This document shows positions 33,076 through 41,963 of a stretch of 64,000 nucleotides of DNA, in pieces (the first letter of the stretch is position 1; every line of letters begins with the position of its first letter). The DNA is taken from contig NZ_CP134876.1 of NCBI RefSeq assembly GCF_032108445.1, positions 3,844,001-3,908,000 on the forward strand. Reading direction: 5' to 3'. The notes beneath the pieces are model-generated. The model saw only the letters and a program-made list of their open reading frames with translations, was not told the DNA's origin and made no database searches. A program made the position numbers and the translations under genes. Source of the DNA: Micromonospora halotolerans (GTDB lineage Bacteria > Actinomycetota > Actinomycetes > Mycobacteriales > Micromonosporaceae).

Positions 33076-34368
33076 GTGAACAGGTGGAAGCGGCTGGCCC
33101 CGGTCACCGCCATCGTGGCCTCGGCCGCGATGGTGCTCTCCGGGTGCGGTGGCTCCGGCGACGACGACAAGGCCGCCGACAACAGCAAGCTGACGGTCTG
33201 GATGATGGGTGAGGGCGGCGACGCCCAGACCAAGTTCCTCGACGGCGTCGAGGCGGAGTTCAAGAAGAAGCACCCGGAGACCGACGTCGTGGTGCAGTAC
33301 ATCCCCTGGCTCGAGGCGCCGAAGAAGTTCCAGGCCGCGCTCGCCGGCGGGGAGGGACCCGACGTCACCGAGCTGGGCAACACCGAGACCCAGGGCTGGG
33401 CGGCGCAGGAGGCCCTCGCCGACGTCACGGAGAAGTTCAACGGCTGGTCCGAGGGCAAGGACATCCTTCCCGACCTGGTGAAGAACGCCCAGCTCGACGG
33501 CAAGCAGTACGGCGTGCCGTGGTACGCGGGCGTGCGGGCCATCTACTACCGCACCGACTGGTTCGCCGAGGCGGGCGTGAAGCCGCCGACGACCTGGGAC
33601 GAGCTGGTCAGCGTCGCGAAGACAGTCCAGGCCAAGAAGCCGGGGACCTACGGCATCGCCCTGCCCGGCAACTCCGAGCTGCCGTTCTACTCGTTCCTCT
33701 GGGCGGCCGGCGCGGAGATCGCCACCAAGGACGGCGACAGCTGGAAGTCCGGCTACAACACGCCCGAGGCGCAGAAGGCCGTCAAGTTCTGGACCGACCT
33801 GGTGACCGTGCACAAGGTGGCCCCGCCGGCCGCCGCCGCCTGGAACGAGGTCGACGCCCGCACCCAGTTCGCCACCGGCAAGGCCGCCATGGCGTTCGCC
33901 GGTAGCTGGCAGGGCGGCGCCATGAAGAAGGACAACCCGGATATCGAGAAGGTGTGGGGCACGTTCCCCATCCCGGGTCCGGACGGCAAGGCGGCCCCGG
34001 CCTTCGCCGGCGGTTCCGACATCGCCCTCTGGAAGGACAGCAAGCGGCAGGCGCTGGCCTGGGACTACCTGACCGTCCTGCTCAGCAAGCAGAAGGACCA
34101 GGAGTTCGCCAGCAGCCTCGGCTTCTTCCCCGTCTACAAGGACCTGGTCAGCGGCGGCAACTACGCCAACGACAAGGTGATGGCCGCGTTCGCCACCGCC
34201 ATGCAGAACACCAAGCTGACCCCCCTCACCCCGAAGTGGGTCGAGGTGAGCCGGACCAAGACGGTGACCCAGGCCATGAACAGCTCGGTCATCAAGGGCC
34301 AGAAGACGGTCGAGAAGGCCACCGCCGACGCGGCCACCGAGATGGAAAGCATCCTCAACGCCAAGTGA
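33076..34368 (+). CDS. Sugar ABC transporter substrate-binding lipoprotein
   Basis: A 430-residue family 1 solute-binding protein. The signal ends in the lipobox LSGC (Cys near residue 24), so the mature protein is anchored to the outer face of the membrane. The SBP_bac_1 domain spans the rest, with KLTVWMMGEGGDAQT at the start, GPDVTELGNTETQGW, and YGVPWYAGVRAIYYRTDWF. The two permease genes follow with 4-bp overlaps. The layout is that of CUT1 importers for oligosaccharides; the sugar is not readable. GTG 33076 follows GAGGGGGA. The upstream AGGAAATTTTCCT palindrome suggests carbohydrate-responsive repression. Confidence 0.93.
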   Translation: MNRWKRLAPVTAIVASAAMVLSGCGGSGDDDKAADNSKLTVWMMGEGGDAQTKFLDGVEAEFKKKHPETDVVVQYIPWLEAPKKFQAALAGGEGPDVTELGNTETQGWAAQEALADVTEKFNGWSEGKDILPDLVKNAQLDGKQYGVPWYAGVRAIYYRTDWFAEAGVKPPTTWDELVSVAKTVQAKKPGTYGIALPGNSELPFYSFLWAAGAEIATKDGDSWKSGYNTPEAQKAVKFWTDLVTVHKVAPPAAAAWNEVDARTQFATGKAAMAFAGSWQGGAMKKDNPDIEKVWGTFPIPGPDGKAAPAFAGGSDIALWKDSKRQALAWDYLTVLLSKQKDQEFASSLGFFPVYKDLVSGGNYANDKVMAAFATAMQNTKLTPLTPKWVEVSRTKTVTQAMNSSVIKGQKTVEKATADAATEMESILNAK

Positions 34369-35351
34369 CCACGCTGACCGAGGCCACCGGCGAAGCCGCC
34401 GCGCGGGAGACCCCCGCGCGGCGGCGCCGTCGCGTGGACCGTCTCCCGTACCTGCTGCTCCTGCCGTGCCTGGCGATCATCGCGGTGCTGCTGCTCTGGC
34501 CGCTCGGCCAGGTCGTGATGATGTCCTTCTACAAGCTGAACAGCGTCCGGCAGCTGCGGGGGGACCGCGAGTGGCCGTGGGTGGGCCTGGCCAACTACAC
34601 CCAGATCCTCGGTGACCCGTTCTTCCGTACGGTGCTGCGCAACACCGTGCTCTTCGCCGTGGCCAACGTGGTGCTCACCATGATCCTCGGCACCCTGGTC
34701 GGGCTGCTGCTCAACCGGCTCGGCCGGAAGATGGCCACGTTCGTGGCCAGCTGCGTGATGCTGGCCTGGGCCACGCCGGCGCTCACCGGCACCATCGTCT
34801 GGAAGTGGATCTTCGACGACACCAGCGGCCTGGCCACCTGGCTGTTCAACAAGCTCCCCGACGGGCTCTCCACGGCGCTGTTCGGGCGCAGTGACTGGAC
34901 CGGCTACGGCTGGTTCAACGACCCGCTGCTGTTCTTCGCCATCCTGACCCTCGTGGTGGTCTGGCACTCGTTCCCGTTCATCGCGGTCAGCGTGCTGGCC
35001 GGCCTGAAGAGCGTGCCGAGCGAGCTCCAGGAGGCCGCCCGGGTGGACGGGGCCGGCCCGTGGCGCGTCTTCTGGTCGGTGACCTTCCCGATGCTGCGGC
35101 CGGTGTTCGGCATCCTCGTGGTGCTCTCCACGATCTGGGACTTCAAGGTCTTCACCCAGCAGTTCGTGCTGGCCGGCGGCACCCAGGACCGGTCGACGTT
35201 CATGCTGTCGATCTACTCCTACGCGGAGGCGTTCTCGCCACCGCCCAAGTACGGGCTGGGCTCGGCGATCGCCGTCATCCTCACCCTGATCCTGCTGGTG
35301 GTGACCGGCGTGTACGTCCGTATGGTGCTGCGGCAGGAGGACGAGTCGTGA
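34365..35351 (+). CDS. Sugar ABC transporter permease (MalF-type)
   Basis: A 328-residue CUT1 permease. After a basic cytoplasmic N-terminus (RRRRRVDRLPYLLL) it has six membrane helices. The coupling EAA loop is ELQEAARVDGAGPWRVFWSVTFPMLRP (about 222-248). The substrate class fits sugars. GTG 34365 overlaps the binding-protein stop by 4 bp. Confidence 0.94.
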   Translation: MTTLTEATGEAAARETPARRRRRVDRLPYLLLLPCLAIIAVLLLWPLGQVVMMSFYKLNSVRQLRGDREWPWVGLANYTQILGDPFFRTVLRNTVLFAVANVVLTMILGTLVGLLLNRLGRKMATFVASCVMLAWATPALTGTIVWKWIFDDTSGLATWLFNKLPDGLSTALFGRSDWTGYGWFNDPLLFFAILTLVVVWHSFPFIAVSVLAGLKSVPSELQEAARVDGAGPWRVFWSVTFPMLRPVFGILVVLSTIWDFKVFTQQFVLAGGTQDRSTFMLSIYSYAEAFSPPPKYGLGSAIAVILTLILLVVTGVYVRMVLRQEDES

Positions 35352-36178
35352 AGAAGATCGCCCTCAACGGCGCCGGCCTGCTGGTCGCGCTCTTCGCGGC
35401 CTTCCCGGTCTACTGGATGGTCGCCACCTCGCTGAAGCCCAACAAGGAGATCTTCGCGGCCACGCCGCGCCCGGTGCCGGCGGAGCCGACCCTGGAGCAC
35501 TACCGGGAGATCCTCACCGGCAACCTCATCCCGGGCGTCTCCTTCACGGACTTCTTCCTCAACAGTGCCCTGGTCGCGGTGGCCACCGTGGTGCTGAGCG
35601 GGCTCGTCGCACTGCTCGCCGCGACCGCGGTGGCCCGGTTCCGCTTCAAGCTGCGCACCACCTTCCTGATCCTGCTGCTGGTGGTGCAGATGATCCCGCT
35701 GGAGGCGCTGGTCATCCCGCTGTTCCTGATGATCCAGCGGCTCGGGCTCTACAACACCCTGCCCAGCCTGATCCTGACCTACCTCGGCTTCTCGCTGCCG
35801 TTCGCGGTCTGGATGCTGCGCGGCTTCGTGGCCGCGGTGCCCAAGGAGCTGGAGGAGGCCGCGGCGATCGACGGGGCCAGCCGGGCCCAGACGTTCCGCA
35901 AGGTGCTCTTCCCGCTGGTCGCTCCCGGCCTCGTGGCGACCAGCATCTTCTCCTTCATCACCGCCTGGAACGAGCTGATCTTCGCGTTGACGTTCATCAA
36001 CGACCAGCACCGGTACACGCTGCCGGTGGCCATGACGTTCTTCTTCGGGCGGGACGACACCGCCTGGGGTTCGGTGATGGCCGCCTCGACGCTGTTCACC
36101 CTGCCGGTGATCGTCTTCTTCCTGCTGGTCCAGCGCCGGATGGTCTCCGGCCTCGTCGCCGGCGCGGTCAAGGGCTGA
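35348..36178 (+). CDS. Sugar ABC transporter permease (MalG-type)
   Basis: A 276-residue CUT1 permease with six helices and the EAA loop ELEEAAAIDGASRAQTFRKVLFPLVAPG (about 177-204). It is the last gene of the importer operon and overlaps the previous gene by 4 bp. No ATPase gene follows. In actinobacteria such importers commonly share one MsiK-like ATPase encoded elsewhere, which is the probable case here. A dispersed GGGGCCC repeat begins directly at its stop codon. Confidence 0.94.
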   Translation: MKKIALNGAGLLVALFAAFPVYWMVATSLKPNKEIFAATPRPVPAEPTLEHYREILTGNLIPGVSFTDFFLNSALVAVATVVLSGLVALLAATAVARFRFKLRTTFLILLLVVQMIPLEALVIPLFLMIQRLGLYNTLPSLILTYLGFSLPFAVWMLRGFVAAVPKELEEAAAIDGASRAQTFRKVLFPLVAPGLVATSIFSFITAWNELIFALTFINDQHRYTLPVAMTFFFGRDDTAWGSVMAASTLFTLPVIVFFLLVQRRMVSGLVAGAVKG

Positions 36179-36234
36179 CAAGGAGGGGTCCCCGGTTAAC
36201 GCCTGCGGTGGAGCAGGGGCCCCTGCTTAACACG
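36179..36234 (-). repeat. Bipartite GGGGCCC repeat, copy A
   Basis: Read on the minus strand it consists of AGCAGGGGCCCCTGCT (a perfect 16-bp palindrome, 36227-36212), an 8-nt spacer, GGCGTTAAC, then a degenerate second block CGGGGACCCCTCCTTG. The same architecture is seen on the plus strand at 44804-44860. It lies between the permease stop and the MOSC gene. Confidence 0.8.
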
Positions 36235-36271
36235 ATTTCCGGGGTCCACCTCGGGCCGTAGGCTCGCCGGC

Positions 36272-36916
36272 ATGACGGGCAGGCTGGCGGCGGTGAACAT
36301 CGGCGGGGTGACCGAGGCGGAGTGGGCGGGCGACCCGAGCGGTCGCAGCGGCATCGACAAGCGGCCGGTCGACGGCCGCGTGGAGATCCGCCTCGCCGGC
36401 GTCACCGGTGACTTCATCGGCGAGCGGGCCCACCACGGCGGCCCCGACCAGGCGGTCTACTCCTACGCCGAGGAGGACGCCGGCTGGTGGGCCGGCGAGC
36501 TGGGCCGGGCGCTGCGGCCGGGCGCCTTCGGCGAGAACCTCACCACCTGGGCGGTGGACGTCACCGGGGCGGTGATCGGCGAGTGCTGGGCGGTCGGCTC
36601 GGCCGTCCTCCAGGTCACCAAGCCACGCACCCCGTGCGCCACCTTCGCCGGGTTCTGGGGTGTGCCCGACCTGATCAAGCGGTTCACCGTCCACGGCGCG
36701 CCCGGGGCGTACCTGCGGGTGCTGCGCGAGGGCGAGGTGGGCGCCGGCGATCCCGTCGAGGTGGTCGACCGGCCCGCGCACGGGGTGACGATCGGCGAGG
36801 TGTTCCGGGCGACCACCCTGGAGCCGGAGCTGCTGCCGCGCCTGCTCGACGTGCCGGAGCTGCCCGAGTCGGTGCGGGCCAAGGTCCGCCGCCGCCTCGG
36901 CGTCGCCGCCGGCTGA
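36272..36916 (+). CDS. MOSC domain protein (YiiM-like)
   Basis: A 214-residue MOSC protein. It has GDFIGERAHHGGPDQAVYSYAEEDAGWW, the YiiM N-terminal pattern, AFGENLTT, and the MOSC cysteine in KPRTPCATFAGFW (about residue 120), followed by the 3-alpha tail. YiiM and YcbX relatives act on molybdenum-cofactor-linked sulfur or N-hydroxylated compounds; the exact reaction is open. ATG 36272 has TAGGCT (36259-36264) 7 nt upstream and is probably leaderless. Confidence 0.92.
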   Translation: MTGRLAAVNIGGVTEAEWAGDPSGRSGIDKRPVDGRVEIRLAGVTGDFIGERAHHGGPDQAVYSYAEEDAGWWAGELGRALRPGAFGENLTTWAVDVTGAVIGECWAVGSAVLQVTKPRTPCATFAGFWGVPDLIKRFTVHGAPGAYLRVLREGEVGAGDPVEVVDRPAHGVTIGEVFRATTLEPELLPRLLDVPELPESVRAKVRRRLGVAAG

Positions 36917-36958
36917 CCGCCCGGGCCGCCCGGGCCGCCGAGACGGGCCAGGCCGGCG

Positions 36959-37819
36959 TCAGGCCGCGGCGAAGACCTCGGCCAGCACCTGGCTGGCCGG
37001 GTCGCCCTTCACCCTGGCCCAGGTGCCCTGCTCGGCCGTCCACTCCAGGCCGCCGAAGCGCACCCGCTTCACCCCGTGGTCGTCGGCGTGCGAGACGAGC
37101 CAGTGGGCGTACCGCCAGCCGTTGCGGCTGTCGGCGGCCGGCACGGTCAGCCCGGTCAGGTCGGTGCCCGAGGCCAGCTCCGGCAGGCCCCAGTCCAGGG
37201 CCAGGCTCTGCATGAGGGCGCTGGCGGCGGCCGGGCCGCGCATCGTCGGCGTCGGGCCGACCGTGCAGGCCACCGCCCCGGTCGCGTCGCCGAGCAGGGC
37301 GCGGGTGAGCACCTGCGACTCGTCCGCCCACTTCTCGTACGCCTCGGGGTAGGCCGACCGCTGCACCCGCTGGGCGGCCTCGGTCACCCGCAGCTTCTCC
37401 CAGCCCTTGACCTTCTTCAGCGCGGCGTAGAACTTCTTCGCCGCGTAGCGCGGGTCGCGGATCTCCTCGGGGGTGCCCCAGCCCTGGCTCGGGCGCTGCT
37501 GGAACAGGCCGACCGAGTCCCGGTCGCCGTGGGCGATGTTGCGCAGGTGCGACTCCTGGTACGCCGTCGCCAGCGCCACGATCACGGCGCGCTCGGGCAT
37601 CCCGCGCTGCACGCCGATGGCCGCGATGGTGGCCGCGTTGGCCATCTGGTCGGCGCCGAGCACGACCTCGCCGTCGGCCTGGACGGTGCAGGTCCGGCTG
37701 GCCAGCGGCAGCCGCAGGTGATGCCCGAACTGCTTCGCGACGAACCACACGCCGAGCAGGGCCAGCACCGCCACCACCACACCCGATGCCACGATCGCCG
37801 CTCGCGTTCGCACCCGCAC
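36959..37819 (-). CDS. Membrane-anchored lysozyme-like (SLT-like) protein
   Basis: A 286-residue protein with one N-terminal membrane helix (AAIVASGVVVAVLALLGVWFVA, about 8-29) and an extracytoplasmic part. The central segment resembles transglycosylase folds: ALATAYQESHLRNI carries the candidate catalytic Glu, then GDRDSVGLFQQRPSQGWG and RYAAKKFYAAL. The C-terminal region (about 195-286) has a WRYAHWLVSHADDHGVKRV pattern reminiscent of peptidoglycan-associated actinobacterial proteins. Actual muramidase activity is not certain. Two close GTG starts (37819 and 37813) are possible. Confidence 0.75.
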   Translation of the reverse strand: MRVRTRAAIVASGVVVAVLALLGVWFVAKQFGHHLRLPLASRTCTVQADGEVVLGADQMANAATIAAIGVQRGMPERAVIVALATAYQESHLRNIAHGDRDSVGLFQQRPSQGWGTPEEIRDPRYAAKKFYAALKKVKGWEKLRVTEAAQRVQRSAYPEAYEKWADESQVLTRALLGDATGAVACTVGPTPTMRGPAAASALMQSLALDWGLPELASGTDLTGLTVPAADSRNGWRYAHWLVSHADDHGVKRVRFGGLEWTAEQGTWARVKGDPASQVLAEVFAAA

Positions 37820-37939
37820 CCCCAGTCCCGACAGCCCGCCAAGCGTACGTCGCCCACTCCCGTCTCCGGGTCGGCCGACCGGACGCCTCCCGCTGCGTCA
37901 CCGCCCCGGCACGCCCCGCGTCCGGGGGGCCTTTCGGTC

Positions 37940-38725
37940 TCAGTCTCCGGCGGGCACCCAGGCCGCGGGCCGCTTCTCCCGGAACGCGAGGACGCCCTCC
38001 CGGCCCTCCTCGGACAGGAAGTACCCCGTGGAGAGCGTGGCCAACTCGGCGATCTCGGCCCGCAGGTCGGTGGCGGCCGGCCGGCGCAGCAGCTCCTTGG
38101 TGCCGGCGAGCGCCTTCGGCGCGCCCTTCACGAGCGAGGCGCGGTAGCGCGCCACGGCGTCGTCCAGCGCGTCCGCCGGCACGGCGGCGGTGACCAGGCC
38201 GATCTCGGCGGCCCGCCGGCCGTCGAAGGTGTCGCCGGTCAGGTACAGCTCGGCGGCGGCCCGGGGGTGCAGCCGGGGCAGCACGGTCGCCGAGATCACC
38301 GCCGGGATCACCCCGATCCGGACCTCGGTGAAAGCGAACGTCGCCTCCTCGGCGCAGACCGCCAGGTCCGCGGCGGCGATCAGGCCCAGCCCGCCGGCCC
38401 GCGCCGGCCCGGCCACCCTCGCCAGCACCGGCTTCGGGCACTCCCGCACCGCGACCAGCACGTCGCCCAGCATTCCGGCCGGCACGCTCCCGCTGGCGTA
38501 CGCGGCGGCGGTCTCCTTCAGGTCGGCCCCGGAGCAGAACACCGGGCCGGTGTGGTCCAGCACGATGGCCCGGACCGCGTCGTCGGCGACCGCCGCGGCC
38601 AGCCCGGCCAGCAGCTCGGTCATCAGCGGGGTGGAGAGCGCGTTGCGGTTGTGCGGGCTGTCCAGGGTGAGGGTGGTCACCCCACGGGCCGTGGCGACCC
38701 GCACGAGAGCGTCCGGAGAGGTCAT
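37940..38725 (-). CDS. Enoyl-CoA hydratase/isomerase family protein
   Basis: A 261-residue crotonase. Oxyanion-hole residues lie in PVFCSGADLKE and AGGLGLIAAADLA; TEVRIGVIPA supplies one catalytic Glu, while the second acidic position is not obvious, which fits LiuC/AtuE-like or isomerase-like members. It probably acts in short- or branched-chain acyl-CoA breakdown. The frame is open to 38746, but ATG 38725 is chosen since TAGTGT on the minus strand (38738-38733) is exactly 7 nt away. That -10 box overlaps the hemW -10 box on the other strand. Confidence 0.9.
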   Translation of the reverse strand: MTSPDALVRVATARGVTTLTLDSPHNRNALSTPLMTELLAGLAAAVADDAVRAIVLDHTGPVFCSGADLKETAAAYASGSVPAGMLGDVLVAVRECPKPVLARVAGPARAGGLGLIAAADLAVCAEEATFAFTEVRIGVIPAVISATVLPRLHPRAAAELYLTGDTFDGRRAAEIGLVTAAVPADALDDAVARYRASLVKGAPKALAGTKELLRRPAATDLRAEIAELATLSTGYFLSEEGREGVLAFREKRPAAWVPAGD

Positions 38726-38731
38726 GCCGGG

Positions 38732-38738
38732 CACACTA
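38732..38738. promoter_or_regulatory. Overlapping divergent leaderless promoters
   Basis: Within CACTAGTG, TAGTGT on the minus strand (38738-38733) serves the crotonase start at 38725, and CACACT on the plus strand (38732-38737) lies 7 nt before the hemW ATG at 38745. The two -10 boxes share five base pairs, so polymerase cannot occupy both at once. Confidence 0.6.
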
Positions 38739-38744
38739 GTGGCC

Positions 38745-39968
38745 ATGCCCGGCGTCCTTCCAGAAGGCGAACCCGTCCCGCGCGACGGGGCGCTGCCCGC
38801 TGCCGCCCGCCGCTCCGTCGGCGCGCGCGGCTTCGGCGTGTACGTGCACGTCCCGTTCTGCGCCAGCCGGTGCGGCTACTGCGACTTCAACACCTACACG
38901 GCCGCCGAGCTCGGCGGCGGTGGCAGCCGCGAGACGTACGCCGACACCGTGCTGGCCGAGCTGGCTCTCGCCGGCCGGGTGCTGGGCGACACCCCGCCGC
39001 CCCGGGTGGACACCGTCTTCGTCGGCGGCGGCACCCCCACCCTGCTGCCCGCCGACGACCTGGCCCGGATCCTCGACGGCATCGACCGCACCTGGGGGCT
39101 GGCGGCCGACGCCGAGGTGACCACCGAGGCCAACCCCGAGACGGTCACCCCGGAGTCGCTCAAGACGCTGCGGGCCGCCGGCTACACCCGGATCTCGCTG
39201 GGCATGCAGTCCGCGGCGCCCGGGGTGCTGGCGATCCTCGACCGGCAGCACAGCGCCGGCCGTGCCACCGCCGCGGCGCTGGAGGCGCGGGACGCCGGGT
39301 TCGAGCACGTGAACCTGGACCTGATCTACGGCACGCCGGGGGAGTCGGCCGAGGACTTCGCCGCCTCGCTGGACCAGGTGGTCGCGGCGGGGGTGGACCA
39401 CGTCAGCGCGTACGCCCTCATCGTGGAGGACGGCACCCGGTTGGCCGCGCGGATGCGCCGCGGCGAGCTGCCGTACCCCAGTGACGACGTGGCGGCGGAC
39501 CGCTACCTGGCCGCGGAGGCGGCCCTCGCGGCGGCCGGCTTCTCCTGGTACGAGGTCTCCAACTGGGCCCGCTCCGAGGCGGCCCGGTGCCGGCACAACC
39601 TGCTCTACTGGACCGGCGCCGACTGGTGGGGCCTCGGCCCGGGGGCGCACAGCCACGTCGGCGGGGTGCGCTGGTGGAACGTCAAGCACCCGACGGCGTA
39701 CGCCCAGCGGCTGGCCGCCGGGGAGTCGCCCGGCCTGGCCCGGGAGGTGCTCACGCCGGACGAGGCGCACATGGAGGACGTGATGCTGCGGCTGCGGCTC
39801 GCCGACGGGCTGCCCCTGTCCGGGCTCGACGAGGCGGGCCGGGCGGGCGCCGAGCGGGCCCGGGCCGGCGGCCTGCTGGACGCCGGCGCGTACGCCGCCG
39901 GGCAGGCGGTGCTCACCCTGCGCGGCCGGCTGCTGGCCGACGCGGTCGTCCGCGACCTGCTGCCCTGA
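38745..39968 (+). CDS. hemW: HemW-like radical SAM protein (haem chaperone)
   Basis: A 407-residue radical SAM enzyme. The cluster motif is HVPFCASRCGYCDF (CxxxCxxC, about residues 41-48), followed by the SAM-binding GGGTPTLLP and the HemN C-terminal domain (RHNLLYWTGADWWGLGPGAHS). The fourth Cys that marks true coproporphyrinogen dehydrogenase HemN is absent, as expected of HemW. ATG 38745 is consistent with a leaderless start. It precedes hrcA-dnaJ as in other actinobacteria. Confidence 0.92.
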   Translation: MPGVLPEGEPVPRDGALPAAARRSVGARGFGVYVHVPFCASRCGYCDFNTYTAAELGGGGSRETYADTVLAELALAGRVLGDTPPPRVDTVFVGGGTPTLLPADDLARILDGIDRTWGLAADAEVTTEANPETVTPESLKTLRAAGYTRISLGMQSAAPGVLAILDRQHSAGRATAAALEARDAGFEHVNLDLIYGTPGESAEDFAASLDQVVAAGVDHVSAYALIVEDGTRLAARMRRGELPYPSDDVAADRYLAAEAALAAAGFSWYEVSNWARSEAARCRHNLLYWTGADWWGLGPGAHSHVGGVRWWNVKHPTAYAQRLAAGESPGLAREVLTPDEAHMEDVMLRLRLADGLPLSGLDEAGRAGAERARAGGLLDAGAYAAGQAVLTLRGRLLADAVVRDLLP

Positions 39969-39973
39969 CCGGA

Positions 39974-40005
39974 CCGGCCGGCCCCCGGAAAGGGGAACCG
40001 GCCGG
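39974..40005. terminator. Convergent terminator of hemW and the DUF4870 gene
   Basis: CCGGCCGG (39974-39981) and CCGGCCGG (39998-40005) with an inner CCCC/GGGG stem form a hairpin in the 45 bp between two converging stops. Confidence 0.75.
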
Positions 40006-40013
40006 AGGGCGGG

Positions 40014-40637
40014 TCACTTGATCAGGCTGGCCGACATCGGGTAGCGGTAGAGCTGGCCCTCGTTGGCCTTCACCCCGGCCAGGATGCCGAAGATGATGCC
40101 GATGATCATCGCGCCGAGAGCGATCACGAAACCGATCAGGATGCAGGCGAGAATCCAGCCGACCACCGCGATGATCGACCAGATGAGCTGGAAGTTCAGC
40201 GCGGCGATCGCGTGCGCGCGGACGGTCGGCGACTGGTTGCCGCGGGCGAGCAGGGCGACCAGCGGGGCCACCCAGCCGAGCACGCCGCCACCGACGAACA
40301 TCCCGGCCGCCCCGCCGAAGTGCGCGACCAGGGCCCACGTCTTGTCGTCGTTGTTGGCGTAGCCGGCGGGCGGCCCGTAGGAGCCGCCGCCCGGGTAGCC
40401 GCCACCCGGCGGGGGATAGCCGCCGGGGGGTGGGTAGCCGCCCGACGGCGGCTGTCCGCCGGGAGGCGGGGCATAGCCACCGGGCGGGGGATAGCCGCCC
40501 CCCGCCGGTGCCCCGGACAGTGGTGCGGTGGGTGGTTCGCCGGCCGGCGACGAGCCGTACGGTGCCGACGGGGGGGTCGGCTCCGGCGGCGGTGCGCCGG
40601 AGTCCCCCGCTCCGGGAGGGCGAGGAGGTTCAGTCAT
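40014..40637 (-). CDS. DUF4870 membrane protein with Pro/Gly-rich N-terminus
   Basis: A 207-residue protein. The first 95 residues are a disordered Pro/Gly/Tyr region with repeated GGYPPPG units; the rest is a DUF4870 domain with three helices ([29 protein letters not shown] as family start, then [13 protein letters not shown]). Function is unknown. ATG 40637 is supported by TACCGT on the minus strand (40650-40645), 7 nt upstream, so it is probably leaderless. It converges on hemW. Confidence 0.9.
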   Translation of the reverse strand: MTEPPRPPGAGDSGAPPPEPTPPSAPYGSSPAGEPPTAPLSGAPAGGGYPPPGGYAPPPGGQPPSGGYPPPGGYPPPGGGYPGGGSYGPPAGYANNDDKTWALVAHFGGAAGMFVGGGVLGWVAPLVALLARGNQSPTVRAHAIAALNFQLIWSIIAVVGWILACILIGFVIALGAMIIGIIFGILAGVKANEGQLYRYPMSASLIK

Positions 40638-40782
40638 GGACGTCACGGTAGGTCCCGGAGGCAAGGGCGCACCAGAGCGACATCGCCCGGGATGTCCGGC
40701 TGTTCGGCCCTGGCGGGTCCGGTGTGCCGCGGGCCCCACCGGAGGTACGTCGCTGATCATCGCGTCGGCGGGCCGGCCGACG

Positions 40783-40788
40783 TAGACT
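40783..40788 (+). promoter_or_regulatory. -10 box of hrcA
   Basis: TAGACT at 40783-40788 overlaps the first two bases of the CIRCE element, so bound HrcA would block transcription initiation. The transcript would start near 40795 and have a leader of about 75 nt. Confidence 0.65.
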
Positions 40789-40813
40789 GGCACTCGCTAC
40801 AGTCGAGTGCCAG
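40787..40813 (+). promoter_or_regulatory. CIRCE element (HrcA operator)
   Basis: CTGGCACTC (40787-40795), a 9-nt spacer, and GAGTGCCAG (40805-40813) form a perfect 9-9-9 CIRCE inverted repeat (consensus TTAGCACTC-N9-GAGTGCTAA). It lies 55 bp before hrcA, so HrcA probably represses its own hrcA-dnaJ operon until heat shock. Confidence 0.95.
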
Positions 40814-40868
40814 ACGCCCGGCGGACGCCGCGCGCCGGGGCGGACGAGGTGCGTCAGGAGGTGGGGAG

Positions 40869-41891
40869 ATGGGTCTCGACGACCGCAAGCTCGCCGTGCT
40901 GCGCGCGATCGTCGAGGACTACGTCGCCACGCAGGAGCCGGTCGGCAGCAAGGCCCTGGTCGAGCGCCACCAGCTGGGTGTCTCCCCGGCGACCGTCCGC
41001 AACGACATGGCGGTGCTGGAGGAGGAGGGCTACATCCGGCAGCCGCACACCAGTGCCGGCCGGGTGCCCACCGACCGCGGCTACCGGCTGTTCGTCGACC
41101 GGCTCTCCCGGGTCAAGCCGCTCAGCCCGGCCGAGCGCCGGGCGATCGAGCGCTTCCTGGTCGGCGCGGTCGACCTGGACGACGTGGTGCACCGCACCGT
41201 CCGGCTGCTGGCCCAGCTCACCCGGCAGGTCGCCGTCGTGCAGTACCCGAGCCTGGCCCGCTCCAAGGTGCGCCACCTGGAGCTGGTGCCGATCTCCACC
41301 ACCCGGCTGATGGTCGTCATGATCGCTGACACCGGCCGGGTCGAGCAGCGGCTGGTCGAGATGCCCGGCCCGATCCCGGCCGAGGACGTCACCCACCTGC
41401 GCCGCCTGGTCAACGAAAAGCTCGTCGGCAGCCGGCTGTCCGACACCCCGCCGCTGGTGCAGGCCCTCGTCGACGAGTCCACCCCGCAGCTGCGCCCGGC
41501 CATGGCCACGCTCTCCACCGTGCTGCTGGAGACCCTCGTCGAACGGCACGAGGAGCGCATCGCGCTGGCCGGCACGGCCAACCTGACCCGGGGCGGCCTG
41601 CTCGACTTCCAGGGCTCGCTGCGCCCGATCCTCGAGGCGCTCGAGGAGGAGGTCGTGCTGCTCAAGCTGATCGGCGAGACCGAGCCGAGCACCACCCGGG
41701 TGCTCATCGGCGACGAGAACGAGATCGACAACCTGCGCGCCGCCTCGGTGGTCAGCACCGGGTACGGCCCGGGCAGCACGATCGTCGGTGGGCTCGGCGT
41801 GCTCGGGCCGACCCGGATGGACTACCCCGGCAATATCGCCATGGTGAGGGCCGTGGCACGCTACGTGGGCGAGTTGCTGGCCCAGAACTGA
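40869..41891 (+). CDS. hrcA: Heat-inducible transcriptional repressor HrcA
   Basis: A 340-residue HrcA. The winged helix is at the N-terminus ([26 protein letters not shown]), the recognition part being [19 protein letters not shown], followed by the GAF-like dimerisation region and the C-terminal [25 protein letters not shown]. HrcA binds CIRCE and is kept active by GroEL. ATG 40869 follows AGGAGGTGGGG; the frame is open for 650 bp upstream but that lies over the DUF4870 gene. dnaJ starts 72 bp later. Confidence 0.97.
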   Translation: MGLDDRKLAVLRAIVEDYVATQEPVGSKALVERHQLGVSPATVRNDMAVLEEEGYIRQPHTSAGRVPTDRGYRLFVDRLSRVKPLSPAERRAIERFLVGAVDLDDVVHRTVRLLAQLTRQVAVVQYPSLARSKVRHLELVPISTTRLMVVMIADTGRVEQRLVEMPGPIPAEDVTHLRRLVNEKLVGSRLSDTPPLVQALVDESTPQLRPAMATLSTVLLETLVERHEERIALAGTANLTRGGLLDFQGSLRPILEALEEEVVLLKLIGETEPSTTRVLIGDENEIDNLRAASVVSTGYGPGSTIVGGLGVLGPTRMDYPGNIAMVRAVARYVGELLAQN

Positions 41892-41963
41892 CCAGTCAGA
41901 CCGACGGCCGGCTCCGGCCGCCGACCGGCGCAACGCGAGACGAACATGAGGACACCGAACGCA

